A stretch of DNA of 64,000 nucleotides from Lysobacter changpingensis (GCF_017308985.1 NZ_JADWPE010000006.1:1-64000); one strand, 5' to 3'. Positions 38,465 to 47,601 are shown, counted from the first letter of the stretch. A program made the numbers and translations. The notes: generated from the letters alone by a model not told the origin.

Positions 38465-40447
38465 ATGCACGGTCTCAACCCTCCGCAACGCGCCGCCGTC
38501 CTGCACACCGACGGCCCCCTGCTCGTGCTCGCCGGCGCGGGCAGCGGCAAGACGCGCGTGATCGTCGAGAAGATCGCGCACCTGATCGCCTCCGGCCGCA
38601 TGCCGGCCAAACGCATCGCCGCCATCACCTTCACCAACAAGTCGGCGAAGGAGATGAAGGAACGCGTCGCCAAGCGCATCAAGGGCGATGCGGCCGAGGG
38701 CCTGACCGTGTGCACCTTCCATGCGCTCGGCCTGAAGTTCCTGCAGATCGACCACGCCAAGGCAGGCCTGCGTCGCGGCTTTTCGGTGTTCGACAGCGAC
38801 GACAGCACGGCGCAGATCAAGGACCTGATGCCCGCCGGCAGCAAGCCCGACGCGATCGACGACATGCGCAACCTCATCTCGCGCGCGAAGAACGCGGGGC
38901 TGTCGCCGGAGGAGGCGCTGGCGGTGTCGAAAAGCCCGCGCGAGATGGAAGCGGCGCTGATGTACCAGCGCTACCAGGCGCGGCTTTCCACGTTCAACGC
39001 GGTGGATTTCGACGACCTCATCCGCCTGCCGGTGCAGATGCTGGAAGCCGACGAGAACCTGCGCCTGGCATGGCGCGAGCGCATCGGCTACCTGCTCGTC
39101 GACGAATGCCAGGACACCAACGACGCGCAGTACCGCCTGCTCAAGGCGCTCGCCGGCGACAAGGGCCTGTTCACCTGCGTGGGCGACGACGACCAGTCGA
39201 TCTACGCCTGGCGCGGCGCGAATCCGGACAACCTGCTGCAGCTCGGCAAGGACTATCCGACGCTTGAGATCATCAAGCTCGAACAGAACTACCGCTGCTC
39301 CAACCGCGTGCTGCGCACGGCGAACGCGCTGATCGCGCACAACCCGCACGAGCATCCCAAGACGCTGTGGAGCGACCAGGCCGACGGCGAGCGCATCCGC
39401 GTGTGGGAATGCCGCGACGGCGCGCACGAGGCGGAGAAGGTCGCCGCGGAGATCCATTTCCTCGCCGCGGCCAAGCAGGCGCCATGGAGCGATTTCTGCA
39501 TCCTGTTCCGCAGCAACTTCCAGAGCCGCGCGCTGGAGAAGGCGCTGCAGTTGCTGCGCGTGCCGTACCACCTCAGCGGCGGCACGGCGTTCCTGGAACG
39601 CGGCGAAGTGAAGGACGCGCTGTCATGGCTGCGGCTGATCGCCAATCCCGACGACGACGCGGCATTCCTGCGCGCGGTGCAATCGCCCAAGCGCGAAGTC
39701 GGCGCGACCACGCTGGCGAAGCTCGCCGAACTGGCGCAGCACGCGCACATGCCGATGTCGCGCGCGGCCGAGCAGATCGGCGTGCTGAAGCAACTGCAGC
39801 CGCGTGCGGCTAACGCGCTGGACGGCTTCGTCGACATCGTGCGTCATCTCCGCGGCGAGGCGTTCAGGATCTCGCCGGCGGAACTGGTACGCGTGCTGGC
39901 CGAGAAGAGCGGCCTGCTCGCGTCGATCCGCGCGCAGTGCAAGGACGAAGCCAGCTTCCAGCGTCGCAAGGAGAACCTGGAGGAGCTGTCCGAATGGTTC
40001 GACGGCGGCAAGGGCTCGGGCCCGGGCGAGCTCGCGGCGCAGCTCGCGCTGCTGTCGCACGCCGACAAGGGCGAGGCCGGCAACCAGGTGCGCCTGATGT
40101 CGCTGCACGCGGCCAAGGGCCTGGAATTCCGCTACGTTTTCATCGTCGGCATGGAAGACGGCACGCTGCCGCACGAGATGGCGCTGGAGGAAGGTTCGCT
40201 CGAAGAAGAACGTCGGCTGCTGTACGTCGGCATCACGCGCGCGAAGGAACAGCTGTGGCTGTCGCATTCGCGCGAGGCGTCGAAGTGGGGCGACAAGATC
40301 CGCCTGAAACCGAGCCGCTTCTTCGACGAACTGCCGACGGCGGAAATCCAGCGCGATGGCGCCGACCCCGTGGCCGATGCCGCGCGCAAGCAGGAGCGCG
40401 CGGCGGCGGGCTTCGCGGCGATCAAGGCGTTGCTGGGCGAGGCGTGA
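38465..40447 (+). CDS. rep: ATP-dependent DNA helicase Rep
   Basis: 660 residues, UvrD/Rep superfamily 1. Walker A LAGAGSGKTRV, then TFTNKSAKEMKER (Ia), LVDECQDTN (II, with a DECQ box), GDDDQSIYAWRGA (III), LEQNYRCSNRVL (IV), VRLMSLHAAKGLEF (V) and YVGITRAKEQL (VI) are all present. It is a 3'-5' helicase that helps replication forks past bound proteins. ATG 38465 gives the usual MHGLNPPQ start. gloA2 starts 16 bases after its stop. Confidence 0.97.
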   Translation: MHGLNPPQRAAVLHTDGPLLVLAGAGSGKTRVIVEKIAHLIASGRMPAKRIAAITFTNKSAKEMKERVAKRIKGDAAEGLTVCTFHALGLKFLQIDHAKAGLRRGFSVFDSDDSTAQIKDLMPAGSKPDAIDDMRNLISRAKNAGLSPEEALAVSKSPREMEAALMYQRYQARLSTFNAVDFDDLIRLPVQMLEADENLRLAWRERIGYLLVDECQDTNDAQYRLLKALAGDKGLFTCVGDDDQSIYAWRGANPDNLLQLGKDYPTLEIIKLEQNYRCSNRVLRTANALIAHNPHEHPKTLWSDQADGERIRVWECRDGAHEAEKVAAEIHFLAAAKQAPWSDFCILFRSNFQSRALEKALQLLRVPYHLSGGTAFLERGEVKDALSWLRLIANPDDDAAFLRAVQSPKREVGATTLAKLAELAQHAHMPMSRAAEQIGVLKQLQPRAANALDGFVDIVRHLRGEAFRISPAELVRVLAEKSGLLASIRAQCKDEASFQRRKENLEELSEWFDGGKGSGPGELAAQLALLSHADKGEAGNQVRLMSLHAAKGLEFRYVFIVGMEDGTLPHEMALEEGSLEEERRLLYVGITRAKEQLWLSHSREASKWGDKIRLKPSRFFDELPTAEIQRDGADPVADAARKQERAAAGFAAIKALLGEA

Positions 40448-40463
40448 ACGGGACGATGCGCGC

Positions 40464-40856
40464 ATGAACCTCCATCGCATCCACCACGTCGCGATCATCG
40501 CGTCCGATTACGCACGCTCGAAGGACTTCTACACGCGCGTGCTCGGCCTGCGCGTGGTCGCCGAGGTCTATCGCGAGGCGCGCGATTCGTGGAAGCTCGA
40601 TCTCGCGCTGCCGGACGGCACGCAGATCGAACTGTTCTCCTTCCCGTCGCCGCCGCCGCGCACATCCCGACCGGAGGCGTGCGGATTGCGCCACCTCGCA
40701 TTCGAAGTGGCCGACGTGGCCGCCGGCGCAGCGGAACTGCAGGCGCAGGGCATCGACGTCGAACCGCTGCGCGTGGACGAATACACCGGCCGGCGCTTCA
40801 CCTTCTTCGCCGATCCGGACGGCCTGCCGATCGAGCTCTACGAGGCCGCCGCATGA
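40464..40856 (+). CDS. gloA2: VOC-family glyoxalase-like protein (YaeR/GloA2)
   Basis: 130 residues. Two beta-alpha-beta-beta-beta units: LHRIHHVAIIASDYARSKDFYTRVLG, and LRHLAFEVADVAAGAAELQ. Candidate metal ligands are His8, Glu in QIELFSF, His in LRHLAF and Glu in PIELYE. It matches E. coli YaeR (GloA2), a glyoxalase I paralogue with no firm substrate. The gene overlaps the next one by ATGA. The rep stop is 16 bases upstream. Confidence 0.85.
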   Translation: MNLHRIHHVAIIASDYARSKDFYTRVLGLRVVAEVYREARDSWKLDLALPDGTQIELFSFPSPPPRTSRPEACGLRHLAFEVADVAAGAAELQAQGIDVEPLRVDEYTGRRFTFFADPDGLPIELYEAAA

Positions 40857-41344
40857 GCTTCACCCTGCGTCCGGCGACCGCCGCCGACCACACCCGCATC
40901 CTCGCGCTGAACCTCGAATCGGAGGAGATGCTGAGCCCGATGGACGCGACGCGCCTGCGCGAACTCGATGCGATGGCCGCGTACCACCGCGTTGCGTGCG
41001 AAGGCGATGCGGTCGTCGCGTTCCTGCTCGCGTTCCGCGAAGGCGTGGCGTACGACAGCCCGAATTACGTCTGGTTCGCACAGCGCTATCCGCGCTTCCT
41101 GTACGTCGACCGGATCGTCGTGGCGGGCACGCACCAGGGGCGCAAGCTCGGCCCGCTGATGTATCGCGATCTGTTCGGGTTCGCGCGCGCCTCGGATGTC
41201 GACACCGTGGCCTGCGAGTTCTACACCGTGCCGCCGAACGAAGCCTCGCGACGTTTCCATGCGGCATTCGGCTTCGAGGAAGTCGGTTCGCAATGGGTCG
41301 CCGATGGGCGCAAACAGGTGTCGCTGCAGGTGGCGCGCGCGTGA
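40853..41344 (+). CDS. GNAT-family N-acetyltransferase
   Basis: 163 residues, GNAT fold. N-terminal strand MSFTLRPATAADHTRIL; acetyl-CoA loop around VDRIVVAGTHQGRKLGPLMYRDLF, where the usual Q/RxxGxG/A reads QGRKLG. C-terminal FHAAFGFEEVG strand. It transfers acetyl groups from acetyl-CoA to an unknown amine. Translation is coupled to gloA2 by a 4-base ATGA overlap. Confidence 0.88.
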   Translation: MSFTLRPATAADHTRILALNLESEEMLSPMDATRLRELDAMAAYHRVACEGDAVVAFLLAFREGVAYDSPNYVWFAQRYPRFLYVDRIVVAGTHQGRKLGPLMYRDLFGFARASDVDTVACEFYTVPPNEASRRFHAAFGFEEVGSQWVADGRKQVSLQVARA

Positions 41345-41423
41345 GGCGAACCGCCCGTCCGTGAAACGGCGGCGTCGCATGGCTCGGCTAGAATCGCGCG
41401 TCCTGTTCGAAGTCCGGATCGCC

Positions 41424-42326
41424 ATGTCGCCTCGCGTCCTCACCCTTTCCGTCCTCGCCTGCGCGATTGCGCTGGGCGGCTGCAAACGCGCCGACACGCT
41501 CGCGCCCGGCGAGACGCCGACAGCGGCGCCCGCGGCCGTCGCCAAGCCCGCCACGCCCGCCGACGACAACCTCAACGCGGTGCTCTGGATGCAGGCCAGC
41601 GCCGAGTACCCGGCGGTGACGACCACGGTCTATCGCGCCGCGGCGGACAAGCTCGATGCCGCGCTGAAGGAGAAGCACTGGGACGCGCTGGTCACCGACG
41701 AACGCGGCAACGCGGCCACGGGCCTGCCGCCGGCGGTGATCATGGACGTGGACGAGACCGTGCTCGACAACTCGCCCTACCAGGCGCGCCTGGTGCGCGA
41801 GGGCAAGGAGTACGACGAAGTGACCTGGGACGGCTGGGTCGCCGAGAAGAAGGCCCGCGCCGTGCCGGGTGTCGTCGAATTCGCCAAGGCTGCGTCCGCG
41901 AAGGGCGTGACCATCGTGTACCTGTCCAATCGCGCCGTGCACCTGAAGGACGCGACGATCGCCAACCTCAAGGCGGTCGGCATGCCGGTGAAGGACGACA
42001 GCGTGTTCCTCGGCCTGGGCACGGTGGTGGAAGGCTGCGAGCAGAACGGCAGCGAGAAGAACTGCCGTCGCCGCCTCGCCGGCCAGCAGTATCGCGTGCT
42101 GATGCAGTTCGGCGACCAGCTGGGCGATTTCGTGCAGATCACCGCGAACACGCCGGAAGGTCGTGCGCAGCTGCTGGACGAATACGGCGACTGGTTCGGC
42201 GAACGCTGGTTCATGCTGCCCAACCCGAGCTACGGCAGCTGGGAGCCAGCGGTATTCAACAATCAGTGGGCGCAGCCGCGCGAATCGCGCCGCGAGGCGA
42301 AGCGGGCTGCGTTGCGGCCGGAATGA
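41424..42326 (+). CDS. Acid phosphatase, 5'-nucleotidase lipoprotein e(P4) family
   Basis: 300 residues. Lipoprotein signal with lipobox ALGGC (Cys ~20). HAD-superfamily phosphatase: motif I is IMDVDETVLDN near residues 106-115 (nucleophile Asp), and a second motif is TIVYLSNRAV. This class-C acid phosphatase family, best known from Haemophilus e(P4), dephosphorylates nucleotides (and NMN) at the outer membrane. The first ~80 residues of the longer open frame upstream lack homology, so ATG 41424 is the start. No operon partner. Confidence 0.9.
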   Translation: MSPRVLTLSVLACAIALGGCKRADTLAPGETPTAAPAAVAKPATPADDNLNAVLWMQASAEYPAVTTTVYRAAADKLDAALKEKHWDALVTDERGNAATGLPPAVIMDVDETVLDNSPYQARLVREGKEYDEVTWDGWVAEKKARAVPGVVEFAKAASAKGVTIVYLSNRAVHLKDATIANLKAVGMPVKDDSVFLGLGTVVEGCEQNGSEKNCRRRLAGQQYRVLMQFGDQLGDFVQITANTPEGRAQLLDEYGDWFGERWFMLPNPSYGSWEPAVFNNQWAQPRESRREAKRAALRPE

Positions 42327-42418
42327 GTTCCCAGGAAGGAGTGGGCAGAGCGGAGCCGTCCCCTCGTTTCTCACTCCTGTCCACTCACTTCTGCGCCTTT
42401 CGATTCAAATACTTGCAG

Positions 42419-42439
42419 CGCAACTCTTAAGGGGTTGCG
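42419..42439. promoter_or_regulatory. Near-palindrome, candidate operator
   Basis: CGCAACTCTTAAGGGGTTGCG is a 21-base stretch whose ends (CGCAAC / GTTGCG) are perfectly complementary and whose centre is TTAA. It lies just upstream of the possible small-RNA region. As DNA it could be a repressor site, but no partner is visible. Confidence 0.3.
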
Positions 42440-42552
42440 TTAAGTTCGAAGGGCCGCTAACCTGCCTTCCGTCCGGCGCGAGCCGGAGCCATGCCACAAC
42501 TCGAAGTCCTCCGGTTTCGGCCGGATTTGAAGGAGGCCCCGGCCTCCTTTTT
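42440..42552 (+). ncRNA. Candidate small RNA or attenuated leader
   Basis: A segment of about 110 bases has no open frame but contains a CCGGCGC-GAGC-CGG type stem, a TCCGG/CCGGA hairpin and the C-rich CCTCC, then an intrinsic terminator. C-rich loops are a hallmark of base-pairing RNAs that target ribosome binding sites. No good -10/-35 pair was found, so this is a weak proposal. Alternatively it is a transcript end of the phosphatase gene. Confidence 0.25.
42530..42552 (+). terminator. Intrinsic terminator
   Basis: AAGGAGGC (42530-42537), CCCG loop, GCCTCCTT (42542-42549), with TTTTT to 42552. It lies 204 bases after the phosphatase stop and about 220 bases before the orphan pilin-like gene. 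Confidence 0.75.
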
Positions 42553-42773
42553 CTTCGCCCGGCGCGCCCACGCCGGAGATTGCAGGCCGCGACACCTCGG
42601 CGAACACGCCGCCACCACCTGCACCGCGCTTCACTCCCCGGGAGACTCGGCCGAGGAAGTGTGACGCCGCTTCCAGTTCCACATCACCGGCGACGCGATC
42701 CTCTTCAGAAAGGTTCAGCGCGGCCGATGGAGCGAACAGGCGAACTACGCGCATGCAGGCGCAAGGGAAGGCC

Positions 42774-43112
42774 ATGAAACGAGTCAGAGCCACGGTGGGC
42801 GCCGTGCTCTGCGCACTGGTGGTAACCGCGGCAACGGCGGGCGCGAACGCGCACGCGGCCGACGGCCGCATCGCGTTCTCGGGCAGCGTGGCGACACCCA
42901 CCTGCGCCCCGGCCGCGATCCGGACCCCTGCACAGACGGTGCCGCTACACCTGCGCACGCAGTGTCCGGGAGCGTCCGCTCCGGTGCCGTACACCCTGCG
43001 GCTGGAACCGGCCGCGTCGCACGCGCGCTCGCAACTGGTGAGCTACTACGCCGGCTACGTGCAGGCCGCCGGCGGCGCTCCGGTCTGGGTGGCGACGCAG
43101 ACCTACGACTGA
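42774..43112 (+). CDS. Orphan pilin-like exported protein
   Basis: 112 residues. Signal peptide ends AHA-AD. The mature start GRIAFSGSVATPTCAP resembles the first strand of the pilin at 47637 (GTITVTGTVAANTC), and the end QTYD resembles the last beta strand of fimbrial subunits (FTMIYN, FTLSYD). It is much shorter than a pilin (~150), so it may be a degenerate or specialised minor subunit, such as a terminator. It converges on the fimbrial operon from the other strand. ATG 42774 follows AAGG, about 7 bases upstream; it could also start at 42753. Confidence 0.55.
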   Translation: MKRVRATVGAVLCALVVTAATAGANAHAADGRIAFSGSVATPTCAPAAIRTPAQTVPLHLRTQCPGASAPVPYTLRLEPAASHARSQLVSYYAGYVQAAGGAPVWVATQTYD

Positions 43113-43132
43113 GCGGAAGGGTTTACGGCCGC

Positions 43133-43159
43133 GACGCGCGCGGCTTTAGCGCGCGCGTC
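43133..43159. terminator. Hairpin at the fimbrial operon end
   Basis: GACGCGCGC (43133-43141) pairs with GCGCGCGTC (43151-43159) across a 9-base loop. It overlaps the stop codon of the adhesin gene and lies between convergent genes. No T run follows on either strand, so it is a possible rather than proven terminator. Confidence 0.4.
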
Positions 43160-44132
43160 AGTCGTAGCTGAGCGTGAAGGTCGCCGTCGCGCTGATCGTG
43201 CCCGGCTGCATCGCGGTGCCGGTCCGGTAGTAGCGCGCGTTGTAGGTGAGTTCCAGCGCGCCCTGCGGCGTGGCGCCGACGAGGTACTCGCGCTTGAAGT
43301 CCACCGGCACCGCGCCGGAATCGACGATCTGCACGCCCACGCCGGTTGCGCGCCCGTTGCCGGTAGTCGATGCGATCACGCCGGTCTTGCCGGGCACCGC
43401 CGCGTCCGTGTCGAACATGATGTTGAGCCTGGAACCGGCGCTGCACGTCAGGTTGATGCGGAACGGCGTACTGCCGGTGGTCGCGTCGACCGAGGGCAGC
43501 GACAGCGACGGCACGGTCGGGAGCGTCACCGCGATGTTGGCGGTGTTCAGCCGGCAGGCGGCCTGCACGAAGGTCACCCGGTTGGCCAGCACGTAGTTCT
43601 GCACCGATGCCGTGTTGCCCGAAGCGGTCCGTTCGTACAGCCATCGCGCCAGCCTGCCGCTCGGCAGGCTCCTGCCGTTGGCGATCGGCCCTGTCTTGAC
43701 GAACTGCAGCGCGGTGCTCACGGAGAAGTCGTACGTACCGCTGCTCAGGCGGCAGCACGGGAACGGGTACATGTAGTTGGACGGACTGTTGTCGCCGTGC
43801 AGGAGCCGGTAGCCGATGCCGTCCACGCCGGTGGGATAGATCGCCGTGCGGGTGTTCGGCGTGGATCCGACCGAGTTCGAGATGCCGTAATCCGTATTGC
43901 CGGAGCAGCTGAGCCTGAGCGGCTCCGCCGGAGGCACCTGCGGCGTTTCGTACAGGACGTCGCCGACCTGGGCGTCGTAGGGCACGACGATCGTGTCCGG
44001 CACGCTGAAGCGCACATCGACGCCGCTGCCGTTGTAGGGGCAATGCGACCAGGCCTGGCCCCACGGCATCAGCAGCAGCAACGCGAGCATCGCCAGCGCG
44101 ATGCGAGCGCGGAACAGGGACGTGACGGGCAT
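43158..44132 (-). CDS. Fimbrial tip adhesin (spore-coat-U-like/SCPU domains)
   Basis: 324 residues. Signal peptide of ~28 residues. Two subunit-like halves, each with paired cysteines: CPYNGSGVDVRF with CSGNTDYG first, and CRLNTANIAV with CSAGSRLN second. Each half ends in a beta-rich strand; the protein ends TATFTLSYD. This two-domain layout fits the secreted SCPU-type tip adhesin that closes chaperone-usher operons. Its ATG shares one base with the usher stop (TGATG), so the two are translationally coupled. The receptor is unknown. Confidence 0.82.
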   Translation of the reverse strand: MPVTSLFRARIALAMLALLLLMPWGQAWSHCPYNGSGVDVRFSVPDTIVVPYDAQVGDVLYETPQVPPAEPLRLSCSGNTDYGISNSVGSTPNTRTAIYPTGVDGIGYRLLHGDNSPSNYMYPFPCCRLSSGTYDFSVSTALQFVKTGPIANGRSLPSGRLARWLYERTASGNTASVQNYVLANRVTFVQAACRLNTANIAVTLPTVPSLSLPSVDATTGSTPFRINLTCSAGSRLNIMFDTDAAVPGKTGVIASTTGNGRATGVGVQIVDSGAVPVDFKREYLVGATPQGALELTYNARYYRTGTAMQPGTISATATFTLSYD

Positions 44133-46828
44133 CAGCTCTTCCTCGTTTCGGTCGGCACGGCCACGTCCGTGCAGGTGGCCTGCGTGCGCGGCAGCGCGTC
44201 CGCGCCCTGGCCGTCGACGTCGGGCACGGTGTATTCGAAGCGGCAGGCGCGGGCGGTTTCGCCGTTTTCCTGCCAGCGCACCTGCAGCTGCCCGGCCGGT
44301 TCGACGCCACGCAGCAGCGCGCGCCCGCCCTGGCCGACGAAGCCCAGGCTGCGGCCGGTCGCGTCGTTCACTTCCGCACCGAACGGCAGCGGCTGGCCGC
44401 CCGCCGTGTGCAGGCGCACGAGCACGGTGTTGCCGTGCGAGGTCGCGTAGGTGACGAGGGCGACCGAGCCCGCCCGCGGCGCGACGCGCGCACTGGTGGA
44501 GGCCAGCTCGACGTTCAGCGGCAGGCCCTTCGGATCCAGCTCGATGGTGTTCATCGCGTACGGCGTGAGGTACGGCACCAGCGCCTGTCCGAAGCGGTTC
44601 ACCCGGATGCCCTGGCCGTTGAGCACGCGCGCGCCGGTGGCGTGCGGCGCCGATACGATGGCGACGGTGTCGCCCACGGGCTGACCGAGCGTCACGCCGC
44701 GCGGGTGCGCGACGAGCGCGCCGGACAGGCCGAGCGAAGCCTGCCAGTAACCCTCGCCCTCGCCATAGCTCGCGCTGGCGATGCCGTAGCCGCCCCGGTA
44801 CGTACCGTTGAGCGAGCCGGACGTGCCGACGTCCTCGTCGTGGCTCATCGTCGCGCCGTACGTGGCCTGTCCGTCCGCGCCTGCGGTGCCGGCCAAACTG
44901 GCCTGGGTCTGCGTGCGGCCGGCATCGTCGCGCACGACGCCCGCGGTCAGGCTCGGCGCACGCGCGGCGCTCCCCAGAGGCACGCTGAGGCTCAGGTAGA
45001 ACTGGTTGCTGAAGCGGCCGTCGATGTCGCGCAGCCGCGTGGCCGAAACGTTGTAGCTGAGCGTGCGGAAATGATGGTTGTAGCCGACCTGGAACTGCAC
45101 GTCGGTGCCGGTCCGGGTCCAGTAGTCGCGCGCCGACGCGGTGGCGTACAGCGTGCCGCCGTGCTCGCCGAGCTGCTGGTTGAGGTTCAGATCGAAACGG
45201 TTGCGCTGGCGATCCAGGCCATCGTTGTTCGCCAGCACGTCGACCTCGCGTTCGCCACGCAATGCCTCACGCTGTTCGGGCGTGAGCAGGTTGGCGAAGG
45301 GATCGGTCTCGTCCAGGAAACTGTCCGCGGCGCGGCCCTGCGCGAAGTCGCGCGCCGCGAGTGCTTCGCGCAGGCTGTAGAAGCCGCTGGTCGAATAGCG
45401 GTACGACGCGAGGCTGAAGGACGTCCCGGTATCGGGGAACATCTTGCTGTAGGTGGCGCGCACGCTCTGGCCGTCGCTGGCCGCCTGCCCCGGCAGCTTG
45501 GTGCGCGCGGCGGTCACGTCCAGCGCGATCGCGCCCACGCGGGTATTCAGCGCGACGCCACCGAGCGCGGAGACGTAGCCCTCGCTGCCCAGCACGCCGC
45601 CGTAGCCGGTCACGGTGTTGGTCAGCCCGCGCTGCAGGGTCGCCTGCACCAGCGCGGGATCGCCCTCGAAGGCGTCGTCGCTGATCACGCCCGCGGCGAC
45701 GGAAAAACGCGACGACCCCGGGCGAAGCTGCTGCGGAACCGCCGCGTACGGCACGGAGAATTCGCGCACGCGACCGTCGGCCTCGGTGACCACGACATCG
45801 AGGTCGCCGCCGTAGCCGGTGGCATAGAGATCGTTGATCGCGAACGGCCCCGGCGTGACCGTGGTTTCGTACAGCAGCACGCCGTTCTGGCGGATGGTCA
45901 CGCGCGCGTTGGTTTCCGCCACGCCTCGCACGGTCGGCGCGTAGCCGCGCAGCGACTCGGGGAGCATGCGGTCGTCGGTGGTCAACTGCACGCCGCGCAC
46001 GCCGACGCTGTCGAACAGTTCGCCGCTGGTGAACGTGTCGCCCAGGGTGAGCTGCGCGCGCCATGCGGTGATGTCGCGGCGCACGTAGGTCGCTGTGGCC
46101 TGGTAGCGGTGATCCGACGGGCGTCCGTCCAGCCCCGACTGCCAGGTGTAGTTGCCGCCATGACGAAGGCGCCAGGCGCCGAGGTTCAGGCCGGCGTTCA
46201 GTCCGACGTAGCCCGACGTCTGCTCCACCCCACCGGAACGCGTGCGATACACGTTGGCGTTGTAGTTGAGCAGTCCCGCCGTGACGCCTTCGGTCCACTG
46301 CGAGGGCGCGACGTAGCCGCGCGCGCGGTAGCCCAGCCATGCCTGCGGGACGGTCGCGTCCAGGCGCAGCGCGGACTGGTCATAGGTCGCGGTCGCACCC
46401 GGGATCAGGTCGGACAACGCGAGGCAGCCCGGCTGCGCCTTCAGTCGCTCACGCGCGTCGGCGTCCATCTTCTCCAGCGGCAGGCCGAGCAGTTCGATCA
46501 GTTCCGGCGTGAAGCAGGGCACGGCGTTGGCGTCCGGCTCCGGCGATTCGAAGCGGACTTCGCCCGAACCGCTCCAGCGACCGTCCAGATAGACGTCCAC
46601 GCGGTACACGCCGGGCAGGACCACTTCGCCGCGCTCGAAGCGCGACAGGTCGACCGACGACTGCCGCGCGCCGGCCAGCAGGCTCATGTCGAACTCGGCG
46701 TCCGCCGGCGTGGTCGGTGCGGCGTACGCCGCACCGGTCAGCAGCGAGCACGCGATCGCGGTACCCAGCAGCGCACGCGCGGGCACTCGCAGGAGGGCCG
46801 GCGGGAGCGGGCCGGCGGCGGATCTCAT
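44132..46828 (-). CDS. Outer-membrane fimbrial usher (PapC/FimD family)
   Basis: 898 residues. N-terminal signal, then the periplasmic N-domain (EFDMSLL, then DLSRFERGEVVLPGVYRVDVYL), a 24-strand barrel (TATYVRRDITAWRAQLTLGDTFTSG, then FAINDLYATGYGGDLDV for the plug region, NVSATRLR and so on), and C-terminal domains with the paired cysteines (CRFEY, then CTDVAVP). It assembles and secretes fimbrial subunits delivered by the chaperone. The stop overlaps the adhesin ATG by one base and the ATG overlaps the chaperone stop by 4 bases. Confidence 0.95.
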   Translation of the reverse strand: MRSAAGPLPPALLRVPARALLGTAIACSLLTGAAYAAPTTPADAEFDMSLLAGARQSSVDLSRFERGEVVLPGVYRVDVYLDGRWSGSGEVRFESPEPDANAVPCFTPELIELLGLPLEKMDADARERLKAQPGCLALSDLIPGATATYDQSALRLDATVPQAWLGYRARGYVAPSQWTEGVTAGLLNYNANVYRTRSGGVEQTSGYVGLNAGLNLGAWRLRHGGNYTWQSGLDGRPSDHRYQATATYVRRDITAWRAQLTLGDTFTSGELFDSVGVRGVQLTTDDRMLPESLRGYAPTVRGVAETNARVTIRQNGVLLYETTVTPGPFAINDLYATGYGGDLDVVVTEADGRVREFSVPYAAVPQQLRPGSSRFSVAAGVISDDAFEGDPALVQATLQRGLTNTVTGYGGVLGSEGYVSALGGVALNTRVGAIALDVTAARTKLPGQAASDGQSVRATYSKMFPDTGTSFSLASYRYSTSGFYSLREALAARDFAQGRAADSFLDETDPFANLLTPEQREALRGEREVDVLANNDGLDRQRNRFDLNLNQQLGEHGGTLYATASARDYWTRTGTDVQFQVGYNHHFRTLSYNVSATRLRDIDGRFSNQFYLSLSVPLGSAARAPSLTAGVVRDDAGRTQTQASLAGTAGADGQATYGATMSHDEDVGTSGSLNGTYRGGYGIASASYGEGEGYWQASLGLSGALVAHPRGVTLGQPVGDTVAIVSAPHATGARVLNGQGIRVNRFGQALVPYLTPYAMNTIELDPKGLPLNVELASTSARVAPRAGSVALVTYATSHGNTVLVRLHTAGGQPLPFGAEVNDATGRSLGFVGQGGRALLRGVEPAGQLQVRWQENGETARACRFEYTVPDVDGQGADALPRTQATCTDVAVPTETRKS

Positions 46829-47565
46829 GGAGCCAGCACGCCTTCGAACGGGGCGATCGCGCCGTAATCGTTGATGGCGGTGAAGCGGACGACGGCGCCG
46901 GCGCCCGGCGGCTTGGCCAGCCCCGGCACGTCGATGCGCAGCTGCGAAAGCGGGGCGACCATGCCGACGGTCGCCTTGTACGACTTGCCGGCCACTTCGA
47001 CGGCCAAGTCGTTCAGCGTGACGTGGTACGGCGTCGGGTTGTCGACCAGCAGCACGGTGCCGGCGTTGCCGGCGGTCGCGCGGAAGGTCAGCTCGCCCGG
47101 CGCCTTGAGCGGATCGCCGGACAGCCCCTGCGGCCGGAAGAACAGCTTCAGCCGCGAACGCACGGCCAGCTGCAGGTAGTTCGCACCCGCCGCTTCAAGG
47201 TCGGCCGGCTTGGGCGGAACCTCGAGCACGTTGAGCCAGAACAGCGACTCGCGGTCGGCCGGCAACGGCTCGCGGGTGTAGAGGATGCGCAGGCTCTGGT
47301 CGCGCCCGCCTTCCATCCGGAACATGGGCGGCGTGACCAGGAAAGGCGTGTCGACGGTATCGGGCGTGGACTTCGCGTCGCCGCGATCGATCCACGCCTG
47401 CACCAGCGCGGGACGGTCGTTCTCGTTGCTCAGCCGCACGGTGACTTCGCCTTCCCTGGCCGGCAGGACGACCCGCGTGCCGCCGATCAGCACGTTGGCG
47501 CTCGCCGGCGCGAAGACGCACGCCGCGAGCAGCGCCATGCCGATGGCGCGAAGGAAAGTGTTCAT
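46825..47565 (-). CDS. Periplasmic fimbrial chaperone (PapD/FimC family)
   Basis: 246 residues. Signal peptide ends ASA-N. Two Ig-like domains: VLIGGTRVVLPAREGEVTVRLSN starts the first, and a conserved FLVTPPMFRMEGG, then SLRILYTREPLPADRESLFWLNV, shows the G1-strand donor region with the usual LxW-N motif. It caps subunits by donor-strand complementation and hands them to the usher. A 71-base gap with a strong hairpin separates it from the pilin gene upstream. Confidence 0.95.
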   Translation of the reverse strand: MNTFLRAIGMALLAACVFAPASANVLIGGTRVVLPAREGEVTVRLSNENDRPALVQAWIDRGDAKSTPDTVDTPFLVTPPMFRMEGGRDQSLRILYTREPLPADRESLFWLNVLEVPPKPADLEAAGANYLQLAVRSRLKLFFRPQGLSGDPLKAPGELTFRATAGNAGTVLLVDNPTPYHVTLNDLAVEVAGKSYKATVGMVAPLSQLRIDVPGLAKPPGAGAVVRFTAINDYGAIAPFEGVLAP

Positions 47566-47601
47566 GGGATTGCCTTGGAAGCGGCCGGGCGAATGCCGGA
47601 G

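Larger units (their letters stand above)
42327..42773. other. Intergenic region with palindrome, hairpins and terminator
   Basis: About 450 bases before the orphan pilin-like gene. No gene is visible. It holds a near-palindrome (42419-42439), a TCCGG-TTTCGG-CCGGA hairpin and an intrinsic terminator (42530-42552). The part downstream of the terminator (42553-42773) is plain GC-rich sequence. Confidence 0.6.

Noticed and set aside
42163-42777. 204-residue frame downstream of the phosphatase gene
   Set aside because: It runs through a terminator, a palindrome and the end of the phosphatase in another frame, with no domain.
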